Assembly (NCBI RefSeq): GCF_021018805.1 | Contig: NC_086259.1 | Location: forward strand, 11,393,501-11,457,500 | Source: Prinia subflava | Lineage: Eukaryota; Chordata; Aves; Passeriformes; Cisticolidae | Direction of reading: 5' to 3' | Length of the DNA stretch: 64,000 nt | Shown here: piece after piece, positions 21,029-31,420 of the stretch | How the letters are laid out: each line of letters begins with the position of its first letter | Numbering within the stretch: the stretch's first letter is position 1 | The notes under the pieces: generated by a model | What the model saw: only the letters and a program-made list of their open reading frames with translations | The model's database searches: none | Told to the model about the DNA's origin: nothing | Program-made: the position numbers and the translations under genes

Positions 21029-23694
21029 GTAAGAGCAGCCGCGGGCAGCCGGCACCGCGCCGGGCACGACGGCATCCCGCGGGTGCCTGCCCCCCCCTCC
21101 CGGGCCTGCTTTTTGTTCCCATTTTATTTTTGAGATCTCGGGGACAAAAGGGAGCGCGGCTCCCCGCCTCGCCGCCCAACTTTCCCGCATCGCCGCTGTG
21201 CCCTGCCTCACACTGTTGCTGGCGACAGCGGCGGGCAGGGCCGGGCGCGGGGGGAGCCGCCAGCACGGCCCGGGCGAGCAGGACCAGGGCAGGCGGGGAC
21301 CCGTTTCATTCCCTTTAAAAAAAAAATTAAATGTATAAAAAACGCCAGTCGTAGTTCTGCAACAATTAGCTTGTTGTGATTGAAAAGGGAATGAACTCAA
21401 GACCGGTAGGCGATGGGAGAAATCCGGGCGATAAATCTAGGCAACTTTCCCCTGCACGGCGATAATTAGGCTTAAATATTGCAGAGCTCTAATCCCATGG
21501 CCGCAAGCTGCTCCGCGGGGCTGCGCGGGGAAGGGAAGGGGAAGGGAAGGGGAAGGGAAGGGGAAGGTAGGGCACTGCGCCGCCGTGCGCGCCCGCGGGG
21601 CACCGCGGGGCCGCTCCGAGTGCGGGACATCCACACCGCAGAGCTGCGGCCACAGCCACCGCCCTGCAGCTCCCCCCAAACCGGGGGCTTTGGCTCAGCT
21701 TCCTCCGTATGTTCAGGACAGAGTTTCACAGTTCTTTATTTCCTTTTTCTGTATCCTTTTATTTTCTTTCTCCTTTTTATTTTTGCCCCTCTCCCCCCCC
21801 CCTCCTTTTTCCCCCCCTTGTTTCTCTTTTATCTTCTTTTCTTCTCTCTCTTCTTCCCTTTATTTTTCCCTCCTCGCGTCCCTGGGCAGGGAGGGGCGGC
21901 CCAGCCCGCCCGGCCGCTGGGCCCGGCAGGTTGTCTGCCGCGATCGCAGCGCGGGGGGGAAGGCAGGCTCCGATCCCCCTGCCGCTGTCCGCCCCCACGC
22001 CGCGCTGCCCACTTGCTTTTCCGCTCCTGCATTTGGGGGAGAGCTGCTGGATTGCTGCAGGCAGCCGGTGGTCTCCTGGGGCCGGAGACTACGGGCCCCG
22101 GAGAGCCCCCAGAGCCTTCCTCCCGGGAAGGAACCGGGGGAGAAGCCGGGTAGGGCCCGGCGTGGGGGGAGAGGCGGCGGGGCGCGGGCAGGGGCTGCGG
22201 GCAGGCCCTGGCGTTGCCTTTGCCCTGTCATTGCCGCCCCGCGGCCGCTGACCTCGCCCCGCCGGGCCGCTCTTCCCTCTGTCCCCAGGGCTCGCCCTAC
22301 GACCACACGCCGGGCATGGCCGGTTCCCTGGGGTACCACCCGTACGCGGCGCCGCTCGGCTCCTACCCCTACGGGGACCCCGCGTACCGCAAGAACGCGA
22401 CGCGGGACGCCACGGCCACCCTCAAGGCCTGGCTCAACGAGCACCGGAAAAACCCCTACCCCACCAAGGGCGAGAAGATCATGCTGGCCATCATCACCAA
22501 AATGACCCTCACCCAGGTCTCCACCTGGTTCGCCAACGCACGACGGCGGCTCAAGAAAGAGAACAAAATGACCTGGACCCCACGAAACCGCAGCGAGGAC
22601 GAGGAGGAAGAGGAGAACATCGACCTGGAGAAAAACGACGAGGACGAGCCCCAGAAACTGGAGGAGAAGGGGGACCCCGGGACGCCGGACACAGGTAGGA
22701 CAGCGGGCTCAGCCCTCGGGGCTGCCCCCGGGCCGGCCCGGTGCGGCGGTGGTGGGGCGGCCCGTTCCCCCGGGCGGGCAGCCGGGCGGGGGCAGCCGGC
22801 GGGCAGCTGTGCGGGCCAGGCCACGGCGGGGACCGAGGGGTGGGCGGCGAAGTGGGTGGGCGGGTTTGGGGGCGCAGGGCGAGCCCGAGAGCAGCCCCCC
22901 CACCCCTGTCCTTTCTCCCCCTACCAGGAGCGGCGGATCCCAAGGCAGCGCCGGGCTGCGAGCGCCTCCAGGAGTCCCCCGGCCCCCGGGAGGCCGAGAG
23001 CGGCCTGAGCGATTCGGATTGCAAAGAGCTAGCGGAGGAGCGGCTCGACGGGCCGCCCGTCCCCCACAAGGCGCCCGGCGCTTCCCCGCTGGGACCGTGC
23101 CCGGCGGGCCGCGGGCCGCCGCCGGCGGGCGGCGAGGAGCCCCCGCCGTACCGCCCGCCCTCCGCCGCCGCCGGGCCGCCGCACGCCGCCGACCTGCACC
23201 CGCTGCTGCCCGCCGCCACCGGCGCCTCCGTCATCCACTCGCCGCAGCAGGCGGCCCTCGCCAAGCCCAAGCTCTGGTCGCTGGCCGAGATCGCCACCTC
23301 GGCGGACAAGGCTAAGGAGGCCGGCGGCGAGGCGGCACCCCCCGGGCCCGCCGTGCTGGGCGGCGGGGGCCCGTCCCGCTCGCCGCCGCGGCCGCGCTCG
23401 CCGGCCGCGCAGTGCCCCTTCCCCAACGGGGCGGTCCTGCCCCGGCCGCTCTACTACACGGCGCCCTTCTACCCCGGCTACACGAACTACGGCTCCTTCG
23501 GGGCCCTGCACGGGCACCCCGCCGGCGGCCCCGCCGCCGCCGCCCCCGGCGCCCACTTCAATGGATTAAATCAGACTGTCCTCAGCAGAGCCGAGAGCCT
23601 GGCTAAAGACACTAAAATGATCAGGAGCCAATCCCAAGTAGACCTTTGCAAAGACTCACCTTACGAACTGAAGAAAGGTATGTCCAACATTTAA
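20780..23694 (+). CDS. IRX5: Iroquois homeobox protein IRX5 (three coding exons)
   Basis: IRX5 is a nuclear TALE-homeodomain transcription factor, largely a repressor, that acts in heart, retina, limb and neural patterning. The coding join is 20780-21028, 22289-22694 and 22928-23694, giving 473 residues; human IRX5 is about ten residues longer. The N-terminus [20 protein letters not shown] is diagnostic of IRX5 and separates it from IRX2 and IRX3. The homeodomain spans residues 113-176, with the TALE loop PYP at 139-141 and WFANARRR at 163-170, including the DNA-contacting Asn166. An acidic run (186-203) follows. The Iro box core [14 protein letters not shown] is at 330-343, and the conserved tail is at 428-473. 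Introns are phase 0 and phase 1. There are no frameshifts or stops. The start has G at -3. It faces a minus-strand transcript head to head, as CRNDE does in mammals. Confidence 0.98.
21029..22288 (+). other. IRX5: IRX5 intron 1
   Basis: A GC-rich intron of 1260 bases bounded by GTAAGA and CCCCAG. It holds a G-rich tandem tract (about 21527-21567, alternating GGGAA and GGGGAA) and a pyrimidine-rich tract of about 165 bases (21721-21886). An AT-richer island lies at 21310-21480. The open frames across it are not coding. Confidence 0.9.
22289..22694 (+). CDS. IRX5: IRX5 coding exon 2 (homeodomain)
   Basis: The exon encodes residues 84-218 plus the first base of codon 219. It carries the whole TALE homeodomain, including the three-residue loop extension and helix 3 with WFANARRR, followed by the acidic stretch. 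The acceptor is GTCCCCAG at 22281-22288 and the donor is ACAG|GTAGGA at 22695. Confidence 0.97.
22695..22927 (+). other. IRX5: IRX5 intron 2
   Basis: A short GC-rich intron of 233 bases, bounded by GTAGGA and a pyrimidine tract ending CCCCTACCAG. Phase 1. No internal feature of note. Confidence 0.92.
22928..23694 (+). CDS. IRX5: IRX5 coding exon 3 (Iro box and C-terminus)
   Basis: The exon encodes residues 219-473. It begins in the split Gly codon, passes through a Pro/Ala-rich low-complexity region, the Iro box (330-343) and the motif [20 protein letters not shown] (391-410), and ends [12 protein letters not shown] before TAA at 23692-23694. GC at third positions is extreme up to about 23560, then drops for the last 45 codons. 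That sharp change coincides with the most conserved part of the tail. Confidence 0.96.
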
Positions 23695-24470
23695 TATCGG
23701 CTTCTCCTCCCTAACCCTCCTGGGACTGTGGTTCTGTTCCTTTTCTTTTTTTTTTTTTTTTTTCTTTCTTTCCTTTTTTTTTTTTTTTTTAATTTATTTG
23801 AGAGAAATAATAAATTGCTTTGGCAGTTATTTTTCCAGTACCAAAAGAAAAACAAAACAAACAGAAAAAGACCAGCTCCCCCCTCCCTCCCAGCACCCTC
23901 TTCAGAAGTTTATAGAGTCTATTTGAAATGGCTGGGTGGAAACCGCCCAGAAATGTCTTAAGCAAGTGAAAAGCAAACGAGTGACACGCTCTCTCTCTCA
24001 CACACAAAGCAGAAAGATTTGTATTAAATCTTATTCTGTATATTTAATGTAGCTTTTTTGTATTTAAATTGATAATACAGTATCTTTGAAGTAAATTATG
24101 AAATCAAGACAACTGTACAGGCATTAATGTTGTTTTCGTAATATAAATATATACATTTCTGTGTCTTTTTCCGAATTGTTTCATAGTTTTAAAATATATA
24201 TATACAAGTTTAATTTAATTTTTTCATGCCTATTGTTTTTTTTTCCTTGGGTGTGAGTTAAACTATAATGCAAAAACGAGACAAAAAAAAAAAAAAAAAG
24301 GAAATAGGTTCTACGTATTAGATAACAAAAAACCAAACCTGCAGCCGCCTTTGTAAAATGCAAATATTTAATTAAAAGAGATTTTTAACAGAATCAAAAC
24401 TACTCTCTTTTTGCAACGGACAGATATGTGCATAGCTGCAGAAAAATAAAAGTACGTCTTAAATGAGATG
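23695..24470 (+). other. IRX5: IRX5 3' untranslated region
   Basis: AT-rich sequence directly after the stop, with poly(T) runs (23746-23790), ATATA stretches and a poly(A) run (24282-24299). It ends soon after AATAAA at 24445-24450. The length of about 775 bases is plausible for IRX5. An earlier AATAAA-like site lies near 23807. Confidence 0.65.
24445..24450 (+). terminator. IRX5: IRX5 poly(A) signal
   Basis: AATAAA in 'gaaaaataaaagtacg', about 750 bases after the stop codon, is the last good signal before the sequence turns GC-rich. Confidence 0.6.
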
Positions 24471-25480
24471 CAGGGCTTCATTTAGGACCTCACGGTAGTA
24501 CCTGAACCCTTTTTAAAAGTGGCAGGAAATTTTTAAAAGGTCGTGGGGCCCCGGAGGCTAGAGCGGCCGCGGCAGCGGGACGGGGCCGGGTGCGGGAGGG
24601 ACGCCGTTCCCAGAGGTGAAGGCTTAAATCAGGCCACGCACAAAAGCACTTGTTAGAAACACCAAATCGAAGCGCAGTCCCATCTTTTAACCTAATTACT
24701 TCCAATCAGTGTCGTGTTTTATGCAAAGCAATCAGCTGGTGAACTTTGCTAATGAGTTCGATTTTCTGCCAGATTTAGCCCGCGTCGCTGCAGCAGCGGT
24801 GCCGCGGCGGCAGCCGGGCCCGCCGGCTGCCCGGGCGAAGGCGCTCGGTGCGGCGGGGGCCGCCGTGGCCCCTTCCCCTTATTTCCCTTTCCCTTCCCCC
24901 TGCGCAGCCCCGCCGCCCCGGCCCGCGGCGTGCGGCTGTCCCGGCGGGCCCGCGGGCGCGCAGCCCCGCGCAGGGCCGGCCGCGGGCGCGGTGCTCCCGG
25001 TGCCGGCAGGTAGGTGTCACACTCGGCCCGGGTTTGGCTCCCGCCGCCCGCTCGGCCGGGCGGGAGCCCCGCGGGGCCGCGCTGCGCTCCGCGCTGAGCC
25101 CACAGAGCCGCGCCTGATGGTGCGACAGGGGCCGCGCCGCCGGGGCCATGCCAGCCACCAGACGTCCCTTGGGTGCGGGGACGGAGAGCACCCTGAGCCC
25201 CCTCCGCGCCGTTCTGCCGCTCCACAGCCCGAGGCAGGGGGACGCGGGTCCCCGAGCGGATTAGGGGCTCCCCAGCGCGGAACCGCCAGGCAAAGTCAAT
25301 TCCCGCTGGTGCGGCTGCCCGAGCAGCCCGGGTCCCTGCAGAGAAATAACGTGAGGACTGCTCCAGCCCCCAGCTTCGGGCACGGGTCTCTCTTCGCTCG
25401 GTGCGGACTCCGGGGGTGTCAGCTGTACGCTGACATCGACACTGCTGATGACTGGGACCTCTGGGGCTGGTGCCGAGACA
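24471..25480. promoter_or_regulatory. CpG island downstream of IRX5, no recognised gene
   Basis: GC- and CpG-rich from about 24540 to 25470. A compact AT-rich motif cluster lies at 24690-24760 ('cctaattacttccaatcag', 'tatgcaaagcaatcag', 'tttgctaatgag'). A 301-codon plus frame (24709-25614) starts inside that cluster, but it is low-complexity and resembles no family, so I do not call it a gene. Confidence 0.4.
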
Positions 25481-25489
25481 CCCCTCCGT

Positions 25490-25830
25490 TTGCTTGGATT
25501 TTTTTTTTTCTTTACGAGCCAGATAATTATTTTGTAATCTCTTCAACTTTGTCAGAGCCATTTATTAGCTGTAACAGGTTTATTCATGCATATTTACATT
25601 TTACAGGAATTTAAATAGTAGTTTGTATTTTGAGTTTTAAAGATACAGTCTATGCTCTCTTGGTTATACGATTTTTTTTGTAGATAATTAAATCTGATTT
25701 AAAATGAGAATTATTTCAACTGAATGTAAAAAGAATCAAATATTCCTGGGATAATAATATGTTATTTTGTCATTTTATTAATGATAAATGATTTTTTAAA
25801 AACCAGCGCTCGAATTCCTCCGTTGGATAT
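25490..25830. promoter_or_regulatory. Candidate conserved AT-rich element between CpG islands
   Basis: An abrupt AT-rich, repeat-free block with 'ttcatgcatatttacatt', 'gtagataattaaatctg' and 'tttattaatgataaatg', dense in homeodomain-like TAAT sites. It sits between GC-rich blocks 1-2 kb downstream of IRX5. Confidence 0.3.
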
Positions 25831-25839
25831 TTCATTTCC

Positions 25840-26660
25840 AGTCGGTGAAACCTGCAGGAAGGAGCATTTTTTCGCGCAGCAGTGAGCTTTACTGGACTCA
25901 CCTGCCCTGTTTAAAACGGGATAAAGTTCTCGCGGCGAGGGGCAGGGTGGAGCTGGCCCGGGTAGAAGCAGCCCCGATGTGCGGGGCTGGAGGCAAAGCG
26001 CCCCGGGCCGCCTGCCGCCCGGGCTGTGCCGGCCCCGTCCCCCGGCGGGGATCGCCTCCGGCTGAACTCGGGAAACTCCGCAGCGCCCGGTGCTAAGGGA
26101 GCGACAGAGCCCCTCAGGACCGCGCTCCCGAGACAACAGGTTCCGCAGAGGAACGACTACCTCAAAATAAATAGGTTTCAATTATTCATCCAGCTATGGA
26201 TTTTTTTTAATTGTCTTGCTATCTTTCCACAGCTGATATTCCGATCTCTGAAAAAGCTATTTTGCAAAGCAGCTTAGGAGCTTCGCTCGTTCAAAAGTCC
26301 TATTCCTGATACTCAGGGCTATTCTGAATAGGTCTATTAGCGATCTCAATACGGTTTTCGTTTGATGTATAAATTCCTAAGGGAATTAACCGTTTCCTTT
26401 AGGTTGCAGCCTGTCGCCTATTTTAAACCATAACTATTATTGTAGCCCAAACGATTTCATACAACAATTTTCTTCATCACCCTTTTCCCCTGCCACAGGA
26501 GATATACTGTATCGCCATTCTTTAACATAAGCACGAATTTACCCGTTTCTTTTCCGTAAGAGAGGAGGGGGGAGGGGGCAGCGTTATCCATTTTTGCCTC
26601 TGGCATGTTAATTTGTTGTTTAAAAAAAAAAAAAAAAAAAAAAGAGGATATCTTAAATAA
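25840..26660. other. GC-rich patch then AT-rich non-coding block
   Basis: A small CpG-rich patch (25900-26110) is followed by AT-rich sequence (26150-26640) with 'ttattcatccagctatgg' and 'ctattattgtagccc', ending in a poly(A) run of about 20 bases (26621-26643). No gene was seen; the AT-rich part may be regulatory. Confidence 0.35.
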
Positions 26661-28010
26661 AACTAACGCCTGCTGGCAGTCAGAGCTGCCGTAGGTTGCT
26701 CCGGAGCAGCCCTCGGAGCCGCTCTCCCGCTGGAGCGGAGCCCTCCCGGGGCGCGGGCAGGGCCGCGGGCTGCCCCGCGGAGGTTTTGGGGCGGGAGGGC
26801 TTCGCTGCCCCTGCGAAGCGCTTTTTGGGCAGGTGAGGGGGAAGAGCGGGGCTGGCGGTGGGGTCCTCCGGACTGGACTTTCATCAGCCCGCCTGGCAGC
26901 AGGTGCTTGCCCAGCGGCGCAGGTGGGAACGGCCCATTCTCCGCGGGGTGCACCTCCGCTCCCGGGAGAAACCGCTCGCTTCTTTCCGTGCCCACTCCCT
27001 CCCCGTTCTGTCCCGGGCCCCGCGCCACGGCCCTCGATGGGGCGAGGGGGCCGCGACCCCTACTCCGCCCGCCTCGACGGCGCGGGTCGAGCGGCGCAGG
27101 TGGCAGCGGGGTGCAGCAGAGGGGCCGCCCTCTCCCGCAGGTGACAGTCCAACATCCCCCAAAACCCTGCAGCGCGGCCGGCAAGCGTGTTGGCCTGGCT
27201 GGCCCGCAGGGCCCACGCGTGGGGCCGCAGGAACAGCTCGGTCTCCAGGTCTGCACGTCCGCGGACCGAGGATCCGGGCCCTGGAGGAGACAAGCGGGGG
27301 CTCCCGGCGGAGAGCGCAGCTCTCCTCGGGGAGCCGGGGCGACGTCCCCCTTCCCGCCCGTCCGAGCCAAGCGCTCTCTCCCGGGGGAAGGATGAGGCTT
27401 CCCCGGAGAAACCCGGGCAAATGTCCCGAGGTCAGCCGTGCCCGTTCCGATGGGCCTACCGACACCTCAGCGCGCCCTGGATGACAGGACGCCAGGCGGG
27501 CTGCGAGCCCAGGGCTGTAGCCTCTGATCCCTCCACGGCAAAATTCTCTCAGTCCCGGGAGCAAAGAGACAGAGCTGGGGGTGCGGTCCGCAGCCAGCAC
27601 AGCCCCCAGGCTCCGGCTGGGAGCCCCCTGTATCTCCAGCCCCAGTTCTCAACTGCGGGGACGAAGAGCGAGAGAGGCGGGGAGCCTGACGCAGCCCTGC
27701 TGCTTCCTCTTTCACGCTTAAAAACAAAACAAATCCTAATTTAGACCCTCAACACCCCGGACCGTGTTTACATCCCCCCCGCTGCTCTCCCCGCGAGTGT
27801 TGCCTTTCCAATTGTCACGATTAACCTACGGGGCTCCCGCTCGGCGCGGAGCCTCCGCGGCGGCCCGGACGGCGCGGTCGCGTCTAATTGGCTTATTGGA
27901 CCTCCCCCCACACACCTCCCCCGCCCCGGCAAGAGGCGCAGAGCAGCATCTTCTCTCGTCGTGCCTAGGAACTACGTGAAAGCCCCTCCGCCAAGAAAAC
28001 ACGGGAAATC
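26661..28010. promoter_or_regulatory. CpG-rich block without a recognised gene
   Basis: GC- and CpG-rich from about 26690 to 27700. Overlapping open frames up to 238 codons occur on both strands and reflect composition. A short conserved-looking motif pair, 'ccaattgtcacgattaacc' and 'tctaattggcttattgg', flanks a CpG core at 27810-27900. No gene was recognised. Confidence 0.35.
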
Positions 28011-28480
28011 ACACGGTCAGCAAGTTTAAAGGAGGCGAATAAAAAATATCATAGGGGTTCGCGATAGGGAAAAGTACAGGAACTTCAACCCAAAACTGAG
28101 ACGAGTTTAGGGAAAAAAAAAAGAAATAAAAAAAAAAAAAAAAAAAAAAAGCAACAACAAAAATCACAAAAGAAAACAAAGGAAAACTGGTCCGCACGGC
28201 CCGGTCCAGCCGGAGCCCAGCGCCGGTGCGCAGCCGTAGGTATTCCTCCGGCGGCGGTGCGGTGCGCCCGGCTCCGCGGGGCTCCGCCCGCCCCAGCGGC
28301 AGCAGCCGGGCTCGGGGCAGGCTTGGAGCGGCACGGGAGCGCCGTGGAGCCCGCCCGCCCCCCGCCCCTACCACCCCCCTCCCGCTCCCCTCTTTCTGTG
28401 ACCTGCCACGATTATTAGTAAGGACATCTGTGGCTGGCAAGGGAACAAGTGTTACCAAAACCAGAACCGGCTGTTTTTCC
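28011..28480. other. Poly(A)-rich tract and small CpG island
   Basis: An A-rich tract (28111-28175) lies directly beside a CpG-rich patch (28190-28390). No gene was recognised. The patch reads through open frames on both strands, which is expected from its composition. Confidence 0.35.
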
Positions 28481-28489
28481 AAATGAGCA

Positions 28490-28880
28490 ATATGTTAATT
28501 CCTCATCCCCCCTCTGGTTTCTTTAAAACCTGGCACAAATACATCAATGGCGGAGAATAAGGAGCCTTTGCAGAGAACAAGTGGCAGTTTTGAATTTACC
28601 TTTTGTGTGCGCCTCAGATGCAATCTTGAGGCATTTTTTCCCTTCTCTCCCACAGAAAAAGGGTGTTAATCTGCCCTATCTTGGGACCCAAAAGGATTGG
28701 AGTGGAGTAGATATTCACTGGAATCACATAGGGGAATAAGGGTCTTGCTTTATTGAATCATCAAATCCCAGGAATGAAGCTCTTAATTAATTATGGGTGC
28801 TAAAAATTCAGGCCAGCTGTTTCTTTTTACTTGGCTCTGACAGAGAAAGACAAAGTCTACATCGAGATCTTCTAAGGCGC
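28490..28880. promoter_or_regulatory. Candidate conserved non-coding element
   Basis: Repeat-free sequence between two CpG islands with 'gagcaatatgttaattcc', 'acatcaatggcggag' and 'gctcttaattaattatgg'. The regular mix of bases and absence of slippage is what conserved enhancer DNA looks like. No alignment was done. Confidence 0.35.
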
Positions 28881-30075
28881 ATTCAGCATAAATCAGCGCC
28901 CTCGGCGGCGCTCCCGGCCGCGGCGCGACCCGGCGGTGACAGATGGCGCATTGTCCCCGCATTCCTCCACCGCCCTCCGCGGGCGCGGAAGCGCTCGCCC
29001 GGCGGCACGGCCCGACTCAAACGGGGCACCTTTCTCTGCCAGGGAAAGGGCTCGCCTGGGGCCGGCGGGGGATGAACGGGCCGGCCCGGCCGAGGTGCCG
29101 GCCCTGCCCGACGGGGCGGCCGCGGGAGAGGCTCCTGCGCAGGCTCTGCCTTTTCCTGCCCCGGAGCGCTCCGCAGGCGCCTCCTCCGCCCCGGGCAGTC
29201 TCAAAGCGCCGTTCCCAGGCAGTTCCTGCCCCTGTTCCGAGGCTGCAGCTGGAGCCCCGGCACCCAAGTCCTGCTCGGCTGCCCTCGCTGCCCAGCACCC
29301 TCGGCGATACCTCCAAGGGAACACCTATGGCTGGTGCGAGGGACACGGGCCCCCAGCGTGAGCGCTTCTGCTTTTCTCTCTCCGTGTCCCTGCGCGGCCG
29401 CGGAGTGCCCGGGAGGGCTGCGCCGGACCCCGCAAGGGGCAGGAGGCAGCGGGGGTGGAAAAGGCCGAGAGCCGCGCAGGAGAGGCGGCTTCAGGGCCTG
29501 GCCGGGTCACCTCCACCCCGCTCCTGCTTTTGGGGGGCGGCTGCGTTCGCTGAACACCCGCTACTCAGCGGGAGCAACCCGCGCTATTTCCACGGCCAGT
29601 TTGCAGGCGAGGGGCGCCCGTGGCGGGCGGGGCTGCCCGAGCCCCTCTCGCCTCCTCCCGCACTTTTCTGTCAGGGAAATCTCAGCCGGTTCACCCCGGC
29701 GGGGCCGAACACGGCGGGAAGCTGGGGCGGGGGTGCTCGGCGGCTCTCTGGGGTCGTACCCGGCCGGGCGCTTCCAGCTCCTCAGCCGAGGATCTCTTCA
29801 CTTCCAACTACCAGAAAATAAATGTCCTCCGCACGGCGTTACTCATCTGTTATAATTAGAGCATGTGCGAACTCGCAGCGTGCCGGGAGCCCGGCTCGGG
29901 TTGATGCAGGCACTTGTGCAATAAGCACCTCTTTCTGCCGTGGCGGTGCTGCACGGGCAGCCGGGCTAGGGCCGGCCGGGGCCGCATCCTGCCCCGGGGC
30001 CGCTCCTGCCCCGCGCCCGGCCCGGCCCGGCTCGGCTCGCCCCTGCATCCGCGACGGGAAGGGAGCGGCATTGTC
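28881..30075. promoter_or_regulatory. Large CpG island, no recognised gene
   Basis: About 1.2 kb of very GC- and CpG-rich DNA, some 5-6 kb downstream of the IRX5 stop codon. The longest frame (292 codons, plus, 28943-29821) is arginine/proline/alanine-rich without a domain. Orphan CpG islands are common around Polycomb-bound developmental genes, and this is the likeliest reading. Confidence 0.45.
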
Positions 30076-30089
30076 CTGATACCTCTTTT

Positions 30090-31420
30090 CCCCCGAAATT
30101 GGCTCTTATTTGCCTAAAGCTAACCACAGACCTCTCCACGCTCATGGCTGATGGATGCAAATGTAAATGTGCACTTATTTAATTGGATCAGGTCCCAAGA
30201 TAAAAGAGATAAACGGCTCCCAGTTTGCCAAGTTATTTTCAGAGGCATGCAGTGATGTGTGGAGGGAAAGTTAATGAAGAGGAGAAGAGACACACTGTAC
30301 TTAAAATACCTCAGGTCTAGACTCGGGCAGAGAGAAGGACCGGCGGGGGGCTCCGCGCAGCCCCGCGCAGCGCGGCGCGGCCGCAGGTACCGCACGGAGC
30401 TCCCCAGCCAAGGCCCGGCCGGAGGGGGGAGGCTGCGCCCTACGTGGCAATTAATGCTCTTGCCCTGTTCCCTCCACCAAAATTGTTCTCCCTTGGTGCC
30501 GTCTCCGCTCGTTCCTCCCCGTGTTCTACATCCGTATGCATGAGACATTAACAGACGGTTATTGATACAAGCATAGTTTTTGCTGCTAAAGGCCTTCCAA
30601 AACAAATTCTCCGGCTGAATGCCAATGTATGCATGTTGGCTGGTGACAGCTGATTAGTGAAATGATTTACGGCCAAGTTAAAAAAAAATGATACTGTCAA
30701 AGGCAGCAATTTGGAAAAAAGATAAGACAGTACAGCCTCAAGGCTTCCCACTGTAAAGCCACCCAACAAATCTAAACCTACACTACAAATACCTGAAACA
30801 CTGAAGGAATCAATTGGTCGCAGATTAAATACCGTCTGTATTCTGACTCGCCCTGGTAATCTGTAACTCTCCACAGGAGCAGCCCCTCGATTTATGCCTC
30901 CAGCCTCACCTGCGGCAGAGCCGGCTCCTGCCCGAGCTGCCCTGCCGGCCTCCCAGCATCCCTGCAATCGGAGACTTAGGCCTCCTTTTTGTTTCAAGAC
31001 TTTTTCTCTCATTAATTGATTAAAAAATCCCCCTTCCCTCATTTCTCTGTAGCTCTTCTTCATAAAGAAAGCTTTTGCTCTGCAATAAAATAAGAGACTT
31101 TGATCCCAGATCATCCTCTTAGGCCTTCCAGCTGAAATCAGCGGAGAAACTATGTGGAGTTATTGTTCGCACTTGCTGCACTTCTGATTCAGAAAGGGCT
31201 GATTTATTAGCTTGTCAAGGGAAGCATTGTTCAGGAAGGCAATCAAAAAGCACTTACCTAGCTAAACTAAAATTACTGCCTTTTCAGTGGCTAATTTGTA
31301 TAACTCCCATGGAGGAACTTGGGTAGTGTTTGATGAGGCATAAAATGATGATTAATGAATTTATTGGCCTGCTGCTCATCAAATAGGAGTAGTATATCTT
31401 TCCTCTATTGGGCGTTGGGT
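30090..31420. promoter_or_regulatory. Cluster of candidate conserved non-coding elements
   Basis: Three blocks stand out. The first, 30090-30320, has 'ggatgcaaatgtaaatgtg' and 'ttaattggatcaggtcc'. The second, 30530-30880, has 'gacggttattgatac', 'ggtgacagctgattag' and 'cgcagattaaatacc'. The third, 31240-31420, has 'cagtggctaatttgtataa' and 'aatgatgattaatg'. A small CpG patch at 30330-30440 separates the first two. Texture alone supports the call. Confidence 0.35.

Noticed and set aside
22551..23426. 291-codon antisense frame across IRX5 exons 2-3
   Set aside because: It is a shadow of the GC-rich IRX5 coding sequence on the other strand and crosses IRX5 intron 2.
24709..25614. 301-codon plus-strand frame downstream of IRX5
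   Set aside because: It lies in a CpG island, is proline/alanine/arginine-rich without a domain, and its first codons cover a regulatory-looking motif cluster. No splice or poly(A) context supports it.
26884..27600. 238-codon minus frame and 235-codon neighbour
   Set aside because: GC-driven open frames with no domain or gene signals.
28943..29821. 292-codon plus-strand frame in a CpG island
   Set aside because: Composition explains it; no domain, and competing frames on both strands.
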